DNA of 64,000 nt, taken from NCBI RefSeq assembly GCF_022458745.1, contig NZ_JAJJJF010000008.1, positions 62,001 to 126,000 of the forward strand, written 5' to 3'. Below the pieces are notes generated by a model, which had not been told where the DNA came from, did no database searches, and worked only from the letters and a program-made list of their open reading frames with translations. Shown piece by piece: positions 53,742 to 62,169 of this stretch; positions within the stretch are counted from its first letter, which is position 1; every line of letters starts with the position of its first letter. The translations under genes and the position numbers were made by a program. Origin of the DNA: Bacillus piscicola. GTDB taxonomy: Bacteria; Bacillota; Bacilli; Bacillales; Marinococcaceae.

Positions 53742-55328
53742 ATGAATGATGTTATCGGGAAGAGGACGTTGAGGGATCTGCTGAATGAAAAAGTTGTCAT
53801 GTATCCTGACAAACGTTTTCTCTCCTTTCAAGATAAGGAAGACAGACTATTCCATTTAACGTATAAAGAGTTTTCTGATAGTGTGAATCGTTTAAGTCAT
53901 GTGTTTATCGAATATGGAGTAAAAAAGGGAGATAACGTGACACTCCATCTTCCAAACTGTTTAGATTTTATGGTGGCTTGGTTTGCACTCGCAAATATTG
54001 GGGCCGTCATGGTACCAACGAATGTTTTATCCACAAAAGACGAGATGAAGTATATTTTAACGCATTCTGAATCTGTTCTTTTAATTACTGAAGAAGAATA
54101 TTTGGAGAAGTTCAACAGCATCCAACACCAATTACCCTTGCTTCGTGATATTTTGCTTACTAGATATAAGGGAGAGGAACGCGCGGATAAAAGTATTGCC
54201 AAGTTGATGCAAAACGCGGGAGCAGAATCACCTGATATTCCCCTTTACTCAGAAGATGTAGCTGCTATGCTTTACACTTCGGGAACGACTTCTCGACCAA
54301 AAGGAGTTCTCATCACGCATGCAAACTATCTTTACGTGGGGGAAACAATGTCTAAGTCGATTCGGTTAGCACCTGATGATCGGCAGTTAATTGTTTTACC
54401 TCTATTTCATGGGAATGCTCAGTACTACTCCACCATGTCCGCCTTAACTGTAGGAGCCAGTATCGCGATAACAGAGCGGTTTAGTGCATCACGTTATTTT
54501 AAGCAAGCTAAAAAAATGGGTGCCACGGTTGGATCCCTTTTTGCGGCACCCATTCGGATGATTCTCGCTCAAAAATATGACCCGGCAGATTATGACAACA
54601 ACATGAGGTTAATCTGGTTTGCTCAATCAATAACAAACGCACAGTTATTACAATTTGAAGAAAACTACAATACCAATTTACTGCAATTATATGGAATGAC
54701 AGAAACGGTAGGCGTACCGCTAATGAACCCATTGGATAGTGTTCGAAAAAATATGGGGATTGGAAAACCAGTCATTGGCTATGAAGTGAAAGTGATTGAT
54801 GACTCGGGAAACGAGGTTCCGACTGGAGAAGTTGGTCAACTAGCTGTTAAGGGTATCCCAGGGCGTACCTTGACGAAAGGATATTTTAAAAATCAACAAG
54901 CAACGAATAAAATGTTGCAGGATAATTGGCTGTATACAGAGGACAATGCTTATGTGGATGAAGACGGTTATTTTTTCTTTGTTGATCGAAAAAAAGATAT
55001 GATTAAACGAGCCGGGGAGAATGTAGCAGCTAATGAAATTGAGAAAGTAATCGCCGGGCATTCAGGTGTGTATGAAGCCGCAGTTATTGGAATCCCTGAT
55101 GAAATGCGGGATGAATCGATCAAAGCCTATGTGATCCTAAGAGATGGTCAGCAAGTAAAGGAAGAAGACATCCTTCATTACTGCAGATCACGTCTGGCAA
55201 AGTTCAAAGTTCCGGAGTATATTGAGTTTGTTACGGAATTTCCACGAACATCCGTTGGTAAAGTCCAGAAACATCTCCTGCGCAAATGGCACGAAGCGGA
55301 TGAAAAACCAATCGAAAGTAAAAAATAA
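53742..55328 (+). CDS. AMP-forming acyl-CoA ligase (benzoylacetate-CoA ligase-like role)
   Basis: The 528-residue protein is an ANL-superfamily ligase: AMP-binding motif YTSGTTSRPKGV (near residue 178), LYGMTETVG, the YTEDNAYVDEDGYFFFVDRKKDMIKRAGENVA hinge region (residues about 393-427) and the catalytic lysine in TSVGKVQKHLL near the C-terminus. By position after the carboxylase genes it should activate the 3-oxo acid formed by carboxylation, as the benzoylacetate-CoA ligase does in Aromatoleum. The true acid is unknown. It starts behind GGGGGAAGGAA. Confidence 0.87.
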   Translation: MNDVIGKRTLRDLLNEKVVMYPDKRFLSFQDKEDRLFHLTYKEFSDSVNRLSHVFIEYGVKKGDNVTLHLPNCLDFMVAWFALANIGAVMVPTNVLSTKDEMKYILTHSESVLLITEEEYLEKFNSIQHQLPLLRDILLTRYKGEERADKSIAKLMQNAGAESPDIPLYSEDVAAMLYTSGTTSRPKGVLITHANYLYVGETMSKSIRLAPDDRQLIVLPLFHGNAQYYSTMSALTVGASIAITERFSASRYFKQAKKMGATVGSLFAAPIRMILAQKYDPADYDNNMRLIWFAQSITNAQLLQFEENYNTNLLQLYGMTETVGVPLMNPLDSVRKNMGIGKPVIGYEVKVIDDSGNEVPTGEVGQLAVKGIPGRTLTKGYFKNQQATNKMLQDNWLYTEDNAYVDEDGYFFFVDRKKDMIKRAGENVAANEIEKVIAGHSGVYEAAVIGIPDEMRDESIKAYVILRDGQQVKEEDILHYCRSRLAKFKVPEYIEFVTEFPRTSVGKVQKHLLRKWHEADEKPIESKK

Positions 55329-55339
55329 TATGGGGTCAG

Positions 55340-55497
55340 TTTTAAGACTTCATTACACATACAGGGCTGTCATTGAAGTGACAAACCCGGTACTCTCTTG
55401 GGATCTTGCCATAATTTGGAGAAAACAGAGCTACCCGTCCCACGCCGTAAAGGAATGGATACGATTTATTCTTAAATTTTTTCACAATGCACAATAG
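55340..55497 (+). pseudogene. C-terminal remnant of a LysR-family regulator
   Basis: One frame encodes about 50 residues (ending IWRKQSYPSHAVKEWIRFIL plus a short tail) that resemble the end of a LysR effector-binding domain. There is no start codon or upstream half; the ligase gene ends just ahead. Frameshifted debris of a regulator lost from this operon is the simplest reading. Confidence 0.5.
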
Positions 55498-55598
55498 TTG
55501 TGCTTCCTAACATGGGGCAGCCGTTTGAAAAATGTAGATTGATGATAGAATATAAACATGTTTAAAAACCATGGGTTTTCTCCAATGGAAAGATAGTT

Positions 55599-56011
55599 GA
55601 AATAGCATAGCAGCACGCTAAAGACTGTATGCAACTATGAAATTAAGAAAGAATCGGAATAAAAACATCAATCAGTTCTAATGGACACGTGAAAGGGAGA
55701 GGTTGCAAAAATAAAGACCTCATAGCCCTGGAATGAAGTTGCGAAAACCCAGGATTGTTAAAATAACGACCTAATCCATCCACAATGAGGTAATGAAATC
55801 GTTTTGCAGGCAAAATAGAGGCACCATAGCCCGTGTATGAAGTTGCGAAATCAAGAATGCATTAAAATAACGACCTAATCCACCTCCAATGAGGCCATCA
55901 AATAAGGCAGTTGCAAAAATAGAAGCCTCATAGCCCTCGTTTGATGCCATGAAATCAAACGCTTGGAAAAATAACAGCGTCATAGCTGTCCGCTTCTGAG
56001 TCGTGAAAACA
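55599..56011 (+). repeat. 53-nt palindromic repeat array, cluster K (about 8 units)
   Basis: Eight units. Two unit types alternate clearly: one with AAAATAACGACCTAATCCA, the other with GAGGCACCATAGCCCGTG, so the array has a dimeric period of about 104 bases. Confidence 0.8.
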
Positions 56012-56115
56012 GAGTTCTGGTAGGTGAAAATCCAAAAATACTACACTATTTTTGAATTGTTTGTGTTTAAACAACTGTATTTGAATTATGAAATTGATTC
56101 ACCTATATAATTTTT

Positions 56116-56152
56116 AAAGTATCTTTTGTTTACGTAAAAGATACTTTTTTTA
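56116..56152. terminator. Bidirectional terminator
   Basis: AAAGTATCTTTT and AAAAGATACTTT form a near-perfect stem around a 7-base loop with seven Ts after it. Confidence 0.75.
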
Positions 56153-56267
56153 ATTTCATCATGTTATTAATTCAATAATAATATATACTTTTATAATAAA
56201 TATTTATTATTATTCGATAAATAACCATGTTACGATTACAATGAAGAAAATAAGTGAGGTGCTTTTT

Positions 56268-56744
56268 ATGGAACGAGGGATGACGCTTTTTTTAAAGATA
56301 GCTGTTTATTTTATTGGGATTATGGTACTTGCTCTGTTTATATTCTGGCTGCCTAGGTTAGCATCCGGCACGGCAGAAATGTTTCCAGAGTTTGCATACT
56401 TGCAATTTCCCGTTTTATTCGGTTTGTATGTAACAGGCATACCGTTTTTCTTTGTGCTGTATCAGGCTTTGAAGCTTTTAACTTACATTGATAAAAACAA
56501 TGCTTTCTCAGAAACCTCTGTAAAGTCTCTAAAGTATATAAAGTATTGTGCCGTTATGATTAGCGTCTTATATGCAATAGGTATTGTTTTCTTTTTGTCA
56601 CAAAAGGCGATACACCCTGGAATAGCAATGATCGGATGTACAATTATTTTTAGTTCGGTCGTTATTGCAGTCTTCACTATGGTTCTTCAGAAGTTGTTGA
56701 AAAGTGCTTTAGATATAAAATCAGAAAATGATTTAACGGTCTGA
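56268..56744 (+). CDS. DUF2975-family membrane protein
   Basis: The 158-residue protein has four membrane helices in the DUF2975 pattern, with the family's cytosolic segment LLTYIDKNNAFSETSVKSLKYIKYC between helices two and three. Function is unknown; these proteins are almost always encoded with a small helix-turn-helix protein, as here. I start at the ATG at 56268 behind GAGGTG; an ATG at 56241 has no ribosome site. Confidence 0.85.
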   Translation: MERGMTLFLKIAVYFIGIMVLALFIFWLPRLASGTAEMFPEFAYLQFPVLFGLYVTGIPFFFVLYQALKLLTYIDKNNAFSETSVKSLKYIKYCAVMISVLYAIGIVFFLSQKAIHPGIAMIGCTIIFSSVVIAVFTMVLQKLLKSALDIKSENDLTV

Positions 56745-56754
56745 GGTGAGAACA

Positions 56755-56961
56755 GTGGCAATTATAATCAATCTTGATGTGATGTTAGCAAAAAGAAAAA
56801 TGAGTGTAACAGAATTATCTAAAAAAGTTGGAGTCACAATGGCTAACATATCTATTTTAAAAAATGGAAAGGCCAAGGCGATTCGATTATCAACTTTAGA
56901 ATCGATTTGCAAGGCTTTAGATTGTCAGCCGGGGGATATTCTTGAATATCGCAGGGATTAA
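56755..56961 (+). CDS. Small XRE-family DNA-binding protein (YozG-like)
   Basis: The 68-residue protein is a bare helix-turn-helix of the Cro/XRE family: KMSVTELSKKVGVTMANISILKNGKAKAIRLSTLESICKALDCQPGDILEY. YozG-type regulators are encoded immediately after DUF2975 genes and probably control the pair. I choose the GTG at 56755 behind GAGGTG. It starts ten bases after the DUF2975 stop. Confidence 0.9.
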   Translation: MAIIINLDVMLAKRKMSVTELSKKVGVTMANISILKNGKAKAIRLSTLESICKALDCQPGDILEYRRD

Positions 56962-57019
56962 AATCAAGACAGGGGAATGAAATTGGCGTCAGTACTTGTC
57001 TTGTATAAAGTGAAAGGAA

Positions 57020-57391
57020 GTGGTCATTATTGGACTTTCATTAATATTTTTAATGATCATCGGTATTATTGCAATTTTAACATTTATCTTTCCTATATTT
57101 ATGGCGCTCAGAAGAAACGAGAAAAGAAAACCACCTCGAAAGGGTTCTTATGTCATAGCAGGGCTGTTGCTTGTACATTGGTTATTTTTCTTAACTAGCG
57201 GTTATGCTCTATTACCACCAAATATTGCAGATGCCATATTTATGCCTGTATGGTTAGTGTTGTGCGCAGCAGGTGCATTTACGGCCATTTATGAATTTAA
57301 AAACAATAAAGTCTCTGCCATCCCGATTGCAGGTTTAACGACAATTAGTGTATTATTTAGCATTTTCATTAACGGAATCTCAAAAATGTAA
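57020..57391 (+). CDS. Small membrane protein of unknown function
   Basis: The 123-residue product has four hydrophobic helices, with a basic loop (RRNEKRKPPRKGSY) after the first. I do not recognise a family. The GTG start at 57020 overlaps an AAAGGAAG site, so the exact start is uncertain. It follows the DUF2975/XRE pair on the same strand and may belong to the same unit. Confidence 0.55.
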   Translation: MVIIGLSLIFLMIIGIIAILTFIFPIFMALRRNEKRKPPRKGSYVIAGLLLVHWLFFLTSGYALLPPNIADAIFMPVWLVLCAAGAFTAIYEFKNNKVSAIPIAGLTTISVLFSIFINGISKM

Positions 57392-57501
57392 ATGTCGTAA
57401 TTAATTGGCTTTGTTATGTTGAGAAAGATGCTGGAAATTCACCATTAATCTCCAGGACGGGGTATCTTCCATTAAAGAAATAGCACCAATAGGAGGTTTT
57501 T

Positions 57502-57996
57502 TTGAAAACACAGTTTGAAATAGTAATTTTCAGTTTATTTATGTTTTTAGTTTTGTTCGGTTGTGACCCACTAGCAAAGGACACGATGGACTTTTATCAA
57601 AATACAAAAAGTACTGACCTCTCCGATGAAAGTGTAAATTCTATTACAATAAATTCACGAGAGGGGGAGGTCACCACTACTTTTGGAAAACCTTATGAGG
57701 TTGAGGAAGTAGCAAATCCAGAATCAAAATATTTCAATTACAATGGGATTGAGTTTAGGATAGTAGATGACAAAGTTGTTCGCTATTACTTTAATAGTAC
57801 TTATGAAACTGCAAAACAATTGAAAGTCGGAGATACAAAAGACAAAGTAATTGCGGCATATGGATAGAATTATTATGAAAGAGTTGAAGGCGGTTTAGAT
57901 GTTCTTGGGTACTTTGATAAAGAAAATAAGATTAATATAGAGATTGGATTTCACGAAAATGAAGTTGAATTGGTAATAATTGAGAAAATTGGATAG
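57502..57996 (+). pseudogene. Lipoprotein gene interrupted by an in-frame TAG
   Basis: A TTG behind AGGAGG opens a protein with a lipoprotein signal (hydrophobic stretch, then LFGC) and a soluble domain (ITINSREGEVTTTFGKPYEV). A TAG at 57865-57867 stops it after 121 residues. The same frame then continues for 42 more codons of sensible sequence (NYYERVEGGLDVLGYFDKEN) to a second TAG. The tail looks like the natural end of the domain, so a nonsense mutation is the simplest reading. The 121-residue form could still be made. Family unknown. Confidence 0.6.
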
Positions 57997-58062
57997 AGAG
58001 AAGATCACTAGTTGTTTTTGCCATAAAAGTTATGATTAACGGGTGAAAAATAAGGAGTCATT

Positions 58063-58359
58063 ATGAGAATTGTAAATGCAGGATTATTGTTGCAAATTAT
58101 TTACATATTGTTTTACTTATTACAAATTAGAACATTTGTCTTACAGCATTTTGGTATATATGCGGTTGCATACACTGAATTAACTATGAGTATTATTAGC
58201 TTAATTTTAGGGATAACTGCTTTAATCCTTAAGGACTGGTCAAAACGAACACTTTTTGTAATTTCATTTGGTATATTATCGTGCCTATGGTTTATCGTAA
58301 TTTATCTATTGCCTGAGGCCGGTATCCCGCCTGCGATTCCTTGGTTTTATTCAAATTAA
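58063..58359 (+). CDS. Small membrane protein of unknown function
   Basis: The 98-residue product is almost wholly hydrophobic with three helices and no recognisable motif. The start is preceded by AAGGAG at good spacing, and a strong terminator follows, so I accept it as a gene. It lies after the interrupted lipoprotein gene. Confidence 0.5.
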   Translation: MRIVNAGLLLQIIYILFYLLQIRTFVLQHFGIYAVAYTELTMSIISLILGITALILKDWSKRTLFVISFGILSCLWFIVIYLLPEAGIPPAIPWFYSN

Positions 58360-58381
58360 GATATTGAAAAAACAACCAAAA

Positions 58382-58419
58382 GGTCACTCAGAAAACATTT
58401 GTTGAGTGACTTTTTTTAT
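58382..58419 (+). terminator. Terminator
   Basis: GGTCACTCA and TGAGTGAC form a stem around a 13-base loop, followed by seven Ts. Confidence 0.85.
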
Positions 58420-58488
58420 GTTCATCTGCTCATCTGTTGGAACCCTCCGTTCAGCGAGTTAGGAAGCACAAGTTTTAATAAAGTTAAA

Positions 58489-58515
58489 ATATAGTTTAAT
58501 ATTGTTAAACTATAT
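58489..58515. promoter_or_regulatory. Perfect 11-bp inverted repeat upstream of the DUF2089 gene
   Basis: ATATAGTTTAA and TTAAACTATAT are separated by five bases. The site ends 22 bases before the start codon and would suit an autoregulating operator. Confidence 0.7.
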
Positions 58516-58537
58516 GTTATTATTATTCAAGTAGGAG

Positions 58538-58846
58538 GTGAGTAAGATTAATCGTGAAGATATCCCGGATTGGGTTTTGTCGTTAGATAAGGAATCTCTT
58601 GAATTTATAAGGAAGTTTGTTTTGAATTCCGGTTCTTTAAAAAAGGTTGCAAAAATTTATGATGTTTCGTATCCGACAGTAAGGACTCGTTTGGACAATC
58701 TCATTCAAAAAATAGAATTGAATAGTAAGGCGGAAGATGTGGAATTCATCAATATGGTTAAAAACCTTGTCATTGATGAACGCATTAGTTTAGACGTTGC
58801 CAAAATGATTATTGATAAATATAAAAGCGAGAAAAGCAAGAAATAG
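58538..58846 (+). CDS. DUF2089-family putative transcriptional regulator
   Basis: The 102-residue protein has the DUF2089 pattern: an N-terminal INREDIPDWVLSLDKESLEFIRKFVLNSGSLKKVAKIYDVSYPTVRTRLDNLI region (in pieces, residues 4-58) that contains a helix-turn-helix, and a charged C-terminal helix. Members are thought to regulate neighbouring membrane-protein genes. The GTG at 58538 abuts AGGAGG, so translation may start a few codons later. Two membrane-protein genes follow. A large palindrome lies just upstream. Confidence 0.8.
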   Translation: MSKINREDIPDWVLSLDKESLEFIRKFVLNSGSLKKVAKIYDVSYPTVRTRLDNLIQKIELNSKAEDVEFINMVKNLVIDERISLDVAKMIIDKYKSEKSKK

Positions 58847-58896
58847 CCTGGATTGGAATGACAAATCAAATGAATGAACGTTACAGGAGGGGAACG

Positions 58897-59178
58897 ATGA
58901 TGCATTATCTTTTATGGGGAGCAGGAATGGCCTTGCTCGTTATTCAATATTTTATATCCAAACAGAGAATTGTTATGTTGGGAGCGATTTTACCAACTGT
59001 TTATATTATATTTTTGGTATGGCTTTTTGTAGAGCGAGACGCTTCATGGAAGGATAGTATTATACTGTTTATCATAGGTATGGCATTACTTTTAGGAGAA
59101 TGGATAGCAGGGTGGGAAGCTTACAAAAAGAAACAAAAAAGAGAGTTGGAGAAAATGAAGGGAAGGGATTTGACATGA
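58897..59178 (+). CDS. Small membrane protein in the DUF2089 operon
   Basis: The 93-residue product has three hydrophobic helices and a lysine-rich C-terminal tail. The ATG at 58897 (or the next one) follows AGGAGGGG, so I prefer it to an earlier ATG at 58873. Its place between a DUF2089 regulator and a SpoIIM-like protein suggests an operon. No family recognised. Confidence 0.65.
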   Translation: MMHYLLWGAGMALLVIQYFISKQRIVMLGAILPTVYIIFLVWLFVERDASWKDSIILFIIGMALLLGEWIAGWEAYKKKQKRELEKMKGRDLT

Positions 59179-59236
59179 ATGTGTCGTTCACAAGGCTGAT
59201 CAATCAGCAGACCGCTCATCATGGGCTTAGAGAAAA

Positions 59237-59860
59237 ATGAGGAGGTCTGTTATCTTACATACGGTGAATAAAGCGATATGGAAGCGGTCTATTACCATTT
59301 TTATAGTCGCGTTATCCATCACAATTCTAGCAACGATTATAACGTACATCATTAACCCGGATTTACAAGAGGTAATGGATACAGTAGGAAATAATAGAGC
59401 GGAGCCATTGAAAGATGCTACAGGGATAAAAAAAGTATGGTTATATGTTGTCAATAACGGATTTTTGGTTCCGTTACAAATGTTTATCTTGGCCTTCATT
59501 CCGATACAATTCCTATATCTCATAAACGTCATTGCCACTGTCTCATTGCCCGGGGTTCTATTTGGGGTTGTGTTACAATCTGACTCAAATCAAGGAGTAG
59601 AGCTCATTATTTCTGCAATTCCTCATTTTGTTGTTGAGATTTTCGCATTTTGTCTACTGGCAGCCGCTCTCTTTGAGTTAAACCGAGTGGTACGAAGTAA
59701 GATAAGACATATTTTTAAGAGAGACAAAGGTGGAATATCTCTTATTCAAAAAATGTTAGAGACAGTAAAAATTTACGTTGTCGTAATCGTGCCGCTGATC
59801 GTGGTGGCTGCATTTTTAGAAACGTACATAGCGGATTTGATATTTAACTTATTACAATAG
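59237..59860 (+). CDS. SpoIIM-family (stage II sporulation protein M-like) membrane protein
   Basis: The 207-residue protein has five or six membrane helices and the family features of SpoIIM-like proteins: the VVNNGFLVPLQMFILAFIPIQFLYLINVIATVSLPGVLFG region (in two parts) and SAIPHFVVEIFAFCLLAAAL, which resembles the PHGxxE motif as PHFVVE. SpoIIM itself helps the peptidoglycan degradation that drives engulfment; DUF2089-linked paralogues need not be sporulation proteins. The start is uncertain because AGGAGG lies inside the first codons. Confidence 0.7.
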   Translation: MRRSVILHTVNKAIWKRSITIFIVALSITILATIITYIINPDLQEVMDTVGNNRAEPLKDATGIKKVWLYVVNNGFLVPLQMFILAFIPIQFLYLINVIATVSLPGVLFGVVLQSDSNQGVELIISAIPHFVVEIFAFCLLAAALFELNRVVRSKIRHIFKRDKGGISLIQKMLETVKIYVVVIVPLIVVAAFLETYIADLIFNLLQ

Positions 59861-59929
59861 TTTTTTGAGCGGGGCAAAATCACTTTTTGTTATATTGATA
59901 GAAGGAAAGAATAGGTTATTGTTTTCATA

Positions 59930-60510
59930 TGCGACAGATACAGTCGTGAAAAAGGGCGTGTGCTGATATAGAGGCACCATAACTCGTATAAGACGTCGCG
60001 AAATCAAGAAAGTGTTGAAATAAAAGCACTATACGAACTTAATGATGTTGTGAAACAAGCATCTGCTGGAAGAAAGGCCCCATAGCACTCGTATGAAGCC
60101 GTAAAAATCAGGGATCGTTGAAATAACGACACCCTACGCACGCAATGACGTCATGAAAACGATAGGCTGCCAAAATAGCTGCCGCATAGCCCTTGTATGA
60201 AGTTGTGAAAACCCAGGAGCATTGGAATAACACCCTCATACGCATGCGATGACGCCATGAAATCAGGCGGTTACCGAAATGGCTACCGCATAGCTCTTGT
60301 ATGAAGTCGTGAAAAGCCGGAATGGTTGAAATAACGACACCATATGCGTGGTATGACGCCATGAAAGTGGGCGATCGCAAAAATAGTTACCTCACAGTGC
60401 TTGTATGATGTCATGAAAATTAAAATATGCGAAAATAACGGCGTCATTGCGCGCAAATGAGGTTGTTCATTTGGAGGACGGTCGAAATAACAGCGCCATA
60501 ACGCCGAAAC
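59930..60510 (+). repeat. 53-nt palindromic repeat array, cluster L (about 12 units)
   Basis: This is the longest array in the window, with about twelve units and a clear alternation of two unit types. The part 60180-60400 is closely similar to cluster J. It lies between the SpoIIM-like gene and a terminator hairpin. Confidence 0.85.
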
Positions 60511-60547
60511 ATTGTTCACTTCGTCGAACAATGGTCAAAACCCAAAG

Positions 60548-60588
60548 AGCCGTCAGAGTGATATTATCTGGCGGCTTCTATTTTTTTC
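60548..60588 (+). terminator. Terminator after repeat cluster L
   Basis: GCCGTCAG and CTGGCGGC form an 8-bp stem (one G-T pair) around an 11-base loop, followed by a run of seven Ts. Confidence 0.75.
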
Positions 60589-60928
60589 TTCTAATGCATG
60601 AACAGTGGCTGAAGATAAAGGAAAGCAGATTAGCCCGTATGTCGTTCTTTGAATACCCCCAGTCTACATGCCAGAATTGAAATAGGTTTGGTGCGATTGC
60701 AACCATCAAACGATCGGCTGCGAAGGTCGTGTCGAAAGGGTGCGTCTCGTATTTGCATGGAATCTCTTCCAGCAGATTTCGGAATATATCATGTCTGGAT
60801 GTGTAAATTGGTGAGTGATAGATGAGGGTGCGGTCATCCTTGCATTGCCTCCTAAGAGTAAGAACATTGACTAACGGACAACTGTCCGGTAAGGTCATGA
60901 ACACACGTGGATAAAGATGATATACCAT
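60578..60928 (-). CDS. Hypothetical protein, doubtful
   Basis: This minus-strand frame could encode up to 116 residues. The part from IYHSPIYTSRHDIFRNLLEE onward has a plausible residue mix for a soluble protein, but I recognise no family, and the only AGGAGG site lies inside the frame. It could be the end of a decayed gene. I list it because nothing else explains the stretch 60590-60930. Confidence 0.3.
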   Translation of the reverse strand: MVYHLYPRVFMTLPDSCPLVNVLTLRRQCKDDRTLIYHSPIYTSRHDIFRNLLEEIPCKYETHPFDTTFAADRLMVAIAPNLFQFWHVDWGYSKNDIRANLLSFIFSHCSCIRRKK

Positions 60929-61003
60929 TCTATCCTTGAATCTGTAACTTGGTCAAGGTAAGGAAGCCGATGCACATGAACCGAAAAATAAGGGGGAGAG
61001 TGG

Positions 61004-61930
61004 ATGAGCCGAATGAAGGCGATTGTGAAACAAAGTGCAAGTCCCCATGACTTTGATCTAATGGAAGTTCCCATCCCAGGAATAAGCGAAAATGAATTGC
61101 TCGTTCGCGTGAAGGCGATTGGGGTGGGTATTCATGATGGCTATTTTTTGCCAAATGATATCCACTACCCGTACCCAATCGGTATTGAAGCGGCCGGTAT
61201 TATCGAAAAAACAGGCCAAAATGTCACGGATTTCCAAGCGGGGGATGAGGTTGTATTTGTCAGTTCGATGCAGAAGAAAGGCGGCACATGGGCGGAGTAC
61301 GCCGTTGTGGCAGCCAACTCTCTTATCCTTCCGATACCAAACGGGATGAGCTTTGCAGAAGCAGCAGCCATTCCCGTTGCCGGAAATACAGCATTAAAAG
61401 CTCTTCATGCCCTTGACTTGAAACCAAACGACTCTCTTTTCATCGCCGGTGCCTCGGGTGCCATTGGTACGTTCGCGATCCAGTTAGCCGCAGACATGGG
61501 ATGCACCGTGGCAGGGTCCGCTTCGAAAAGAAATCAGGACTACATGCGCTCCCTTGGTGCGACGAAAACCGTTGATTACCACGACGCCGACTGGCAGGAG
61601 CAAATTAAACAGTGGATGCCTGGCGGGGTGGATGCGGCATTGGCGATTCAACCGGACACAGGCCAGCCGAGTATGGAGATTTTGAAAGATGACGGGAGAG
61701 TCGTTGCGGTATCCGGTGACCAACTTACGCCACAGAGAAACGTTGCTATCAAGCCATTTCCATATCAAGTGGATGTAACAGACGAGTTACTCCAACTTAT
61801 GAAAAAAATCAATTCAAAAGAAATCAAGCTTTTTATCGAGCAAACCTATCCTTTTCAACAAGCACTCGACGCCTTGGAGAAAACTGGTACGCGTCATGCC
61901 CGCGGGAAGCTGGTCATTACAGCGCCGTAA
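61004..61930 (+). CDS. Medium-chain NAD(P)H-dependent oxidoreductase (quinone reductase type)
   Basis: The 308-residue protein belongs to the zinc-free quinone-oxidoreductase branch of the medium-chain dehydrogenase family: GIEAAGIIEKTGQNV, DEVVFVSSMQKKGGTWAEYAVV, then the nucleotide-binding GASGAIGTFAIQLA (near residue 155) and the C-terminal THARGKLVI-type ending (RHARGKLVIT). Zinc ligands are absent. It probably reduces quinones or conjugated carbonyls with NADPH. It begins behind GGGGGAGAG. A second member of the same branch is encoded 240 bases downstream. Confidence 0.88.
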   Translation: MSRMKAIVKQSASPHDFDLMEVPIPGISENELLVRVKAIGVGIHDGYFLPNDIHYPYPIGIEAAGIIEKTGQNVTDFQAGDEVVFVSSMQKKGGTWAEYAVVAANSLILPIPNGMSFAEAAAIPVAGNTALKALHALDLKPNDSLFIAGASGAIGTFAIQLAADMGCTVAGSASKRNQDYMRSLGATKTVDYHDADWQEQIKQWMPGGVDAALAIQPDTGQPSMEILKDDGRVVAVSGDQLTPQRNVAIKPFPYQVDVTDELLQLMKKINSKEIKLFIEQTYPFQQALDALEKTGTRHARGKLVITAP

Positions 61931-61965
61931 TTAGCCTTTACATGAAGGATTTACAGTTTACGAAT

Positions 61966-62012
61966 GAAGATAACACGGTTGAGGAAATTGATCGTTTGTT
62001 ATCTTCTTTTTT
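61966..62012 (+). terminator. Terminator between the two oxidoreductase genes
   Basis: GAAGATAACA and TGTTATCTTC form a perfect 10-bp stem, followed by six Ts. The stem sequence is nearly the same as that of the terminator at 17946. Confidence 0.85.
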
Positions 62013-62169
62013 ATATATTGGGAGAGGCGTGAGCAGCGCCCTGTGACATGGTTGTGTTTGTCTGCGGACGAGGCTTGGTTGTTTAAAGGACGGGGGAAAA
62101 AGGAATACACATATATTTGTAACTTCTGTATACTCCAACAACATCATTGAATCATGACGAAAGGGTGAG

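Noticed and set aside
16547-57867. TAG read-through by a suppressor or pyrrolysine system
   Set aside because: The two TAG-broken genes are unrelated; one is clearly decayed in other ways and no supporting structure follows either stop.
60108-60531. Minus-strand open frames inside the repeat arrays (also at 40222, 23145 and 55771)
   Set aside because: They exist because the repeat has few stops on that strand. They share words such as SYxxYG and FHDFI only because the DNA repeats, and they have no ribosome sites.
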